Shown one piece after another: positions 32,666 through 32,710 of a stretch of 32,710 nt of DNA (position 1 is the stretch's first letter; each line of letters begins with the position of its first letter). The position numbers and the translations under genes were made by a program. Source of the DNA: DATKEG01 sp035544515 (GTDB lineage Bacteria > Acidobacteriota > Vicinamibacteria > Fen-336); contig DATKEG010000224.1 of assembly GCA_035544515.1 (NCBI GenBank), positions 1 through 32,710 on the forward strand, written 5' to 3'. Below the pieces are notes generated by a model. It saw only the letters and a list, made by a program, of their open reading frames with translations. It had not been told where the DNA came from and did not search any database.

Positions 32666-32710
32666 TTACCAGACGTTGACCAGGATCTCGCCGCCCACGC
32701 CCTCGCGGGC
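32666..32710 (-). CDS. rpsH: 30S ribosomal protein S8, last 14 codons (gene runs off the right edge)
   Basis: The minus strand reads AREGVGGEILVNVW then TAA at 32668-32666. GxGGEILxxVW is the invariant C-terminus of S8, and rpsH directly precedes rplF in the spc operon. Only this end is in the window; the remainder lies beyond base 32710. Confidence 0.93.
   Translation of the reverse strand, partial: AREGVGGEILVNVW

Overview
The window comes from a GC-rich bacterial chromosome with dense coding, strong G/C preference at third codon positions and long spurious antisense ORFs. It carries no mobile element, tRNA, rRNA or CRISPR array that I can see. NtrY/NtrX, PilM-N-O-P, HrcA/CIRCE control of groESL, TonB-domain proteins, a kinase-like/TonB fusion and a secreted HExxH protein together suggest a Gram-negative soil-type lineage. 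Acidobacteriota is my best guess, with Methylomirabilota/Rokubacteria-like or deltaproteobacterial lineages as alternatives. This placement is inference from gene content only.

Layout. 1-197: 5' end of a TPR-like gene (minus), then ftcD (plus). 1229-4937: ntrY-ntrX two-component pair (minus). 5055-6574: a flippase-like/LPG-synthase membrane protein coupled to nrdR (minus). 6745-10312: a tightly overlapping plus-strand operon of ECF sigma factor, zinc-finger anti-sigma factor, two LiaF/DUF5668-type membrane proteins and a DUF4097-type beta-solenoid, from a good sigma70 promoter. 10456-11720: purC and a free-standing Fis-type DNA-binding protein. 11746-13860: groES-groEL with a near-consensus promoter, a CIRCE operator and a UUCG-loop terminator. 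13868-15934: a pseudokinase-TonB membrane protein (minus), divergent from a secreted putative metalloprotease (16022-17698). 17772-17955: a perfect 18-bp palindrome, a sigma54 promoter and a 37-codon membrane microprotein that lacks a family assignment. 17965-20301: pilM-N-O-P (minus). 20432-22531: an EF-G paralogue with an altered GTPase motif. 22635-24089: a periplasmic protein with three TonB-C-like domains. 24100-32710: the 3' half of the ribosomal protein cluster (minus), in the order rpsH(partial)-rplF-rplR-rpsE-rpmD-rplO-secY-adk-map-infA-rpmJ-rpsM-rpsK-rpsD-rpoA-rplQ, with an internal promoter ahead of rpmJ.

How it fits together. Housekeeping blocks (ribosome/secretion/transcription, chaperonin, purine synthesis, NrdR) surround several envelope modules: ECF/Lia-like stress operon, type IV pilus inner-membrane platform, TonB-type proteins and NtrYX. 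Translational coupling through 4-nt overlaps (ATGA, GTGA, TTGA) is common, and GTG/TTG starts are frequent. The most unusual items are the sigma54-driven microprotein with its palindrome, the pseudokinase-TonB fusion, the histidine-ladder solenoid in the ECF operon, the EF-G paralogue with Tyr in place of the catalytic His, and an IF-1 lacking its usual basic loop. No gene-free stretch exceeds about 150 bases.
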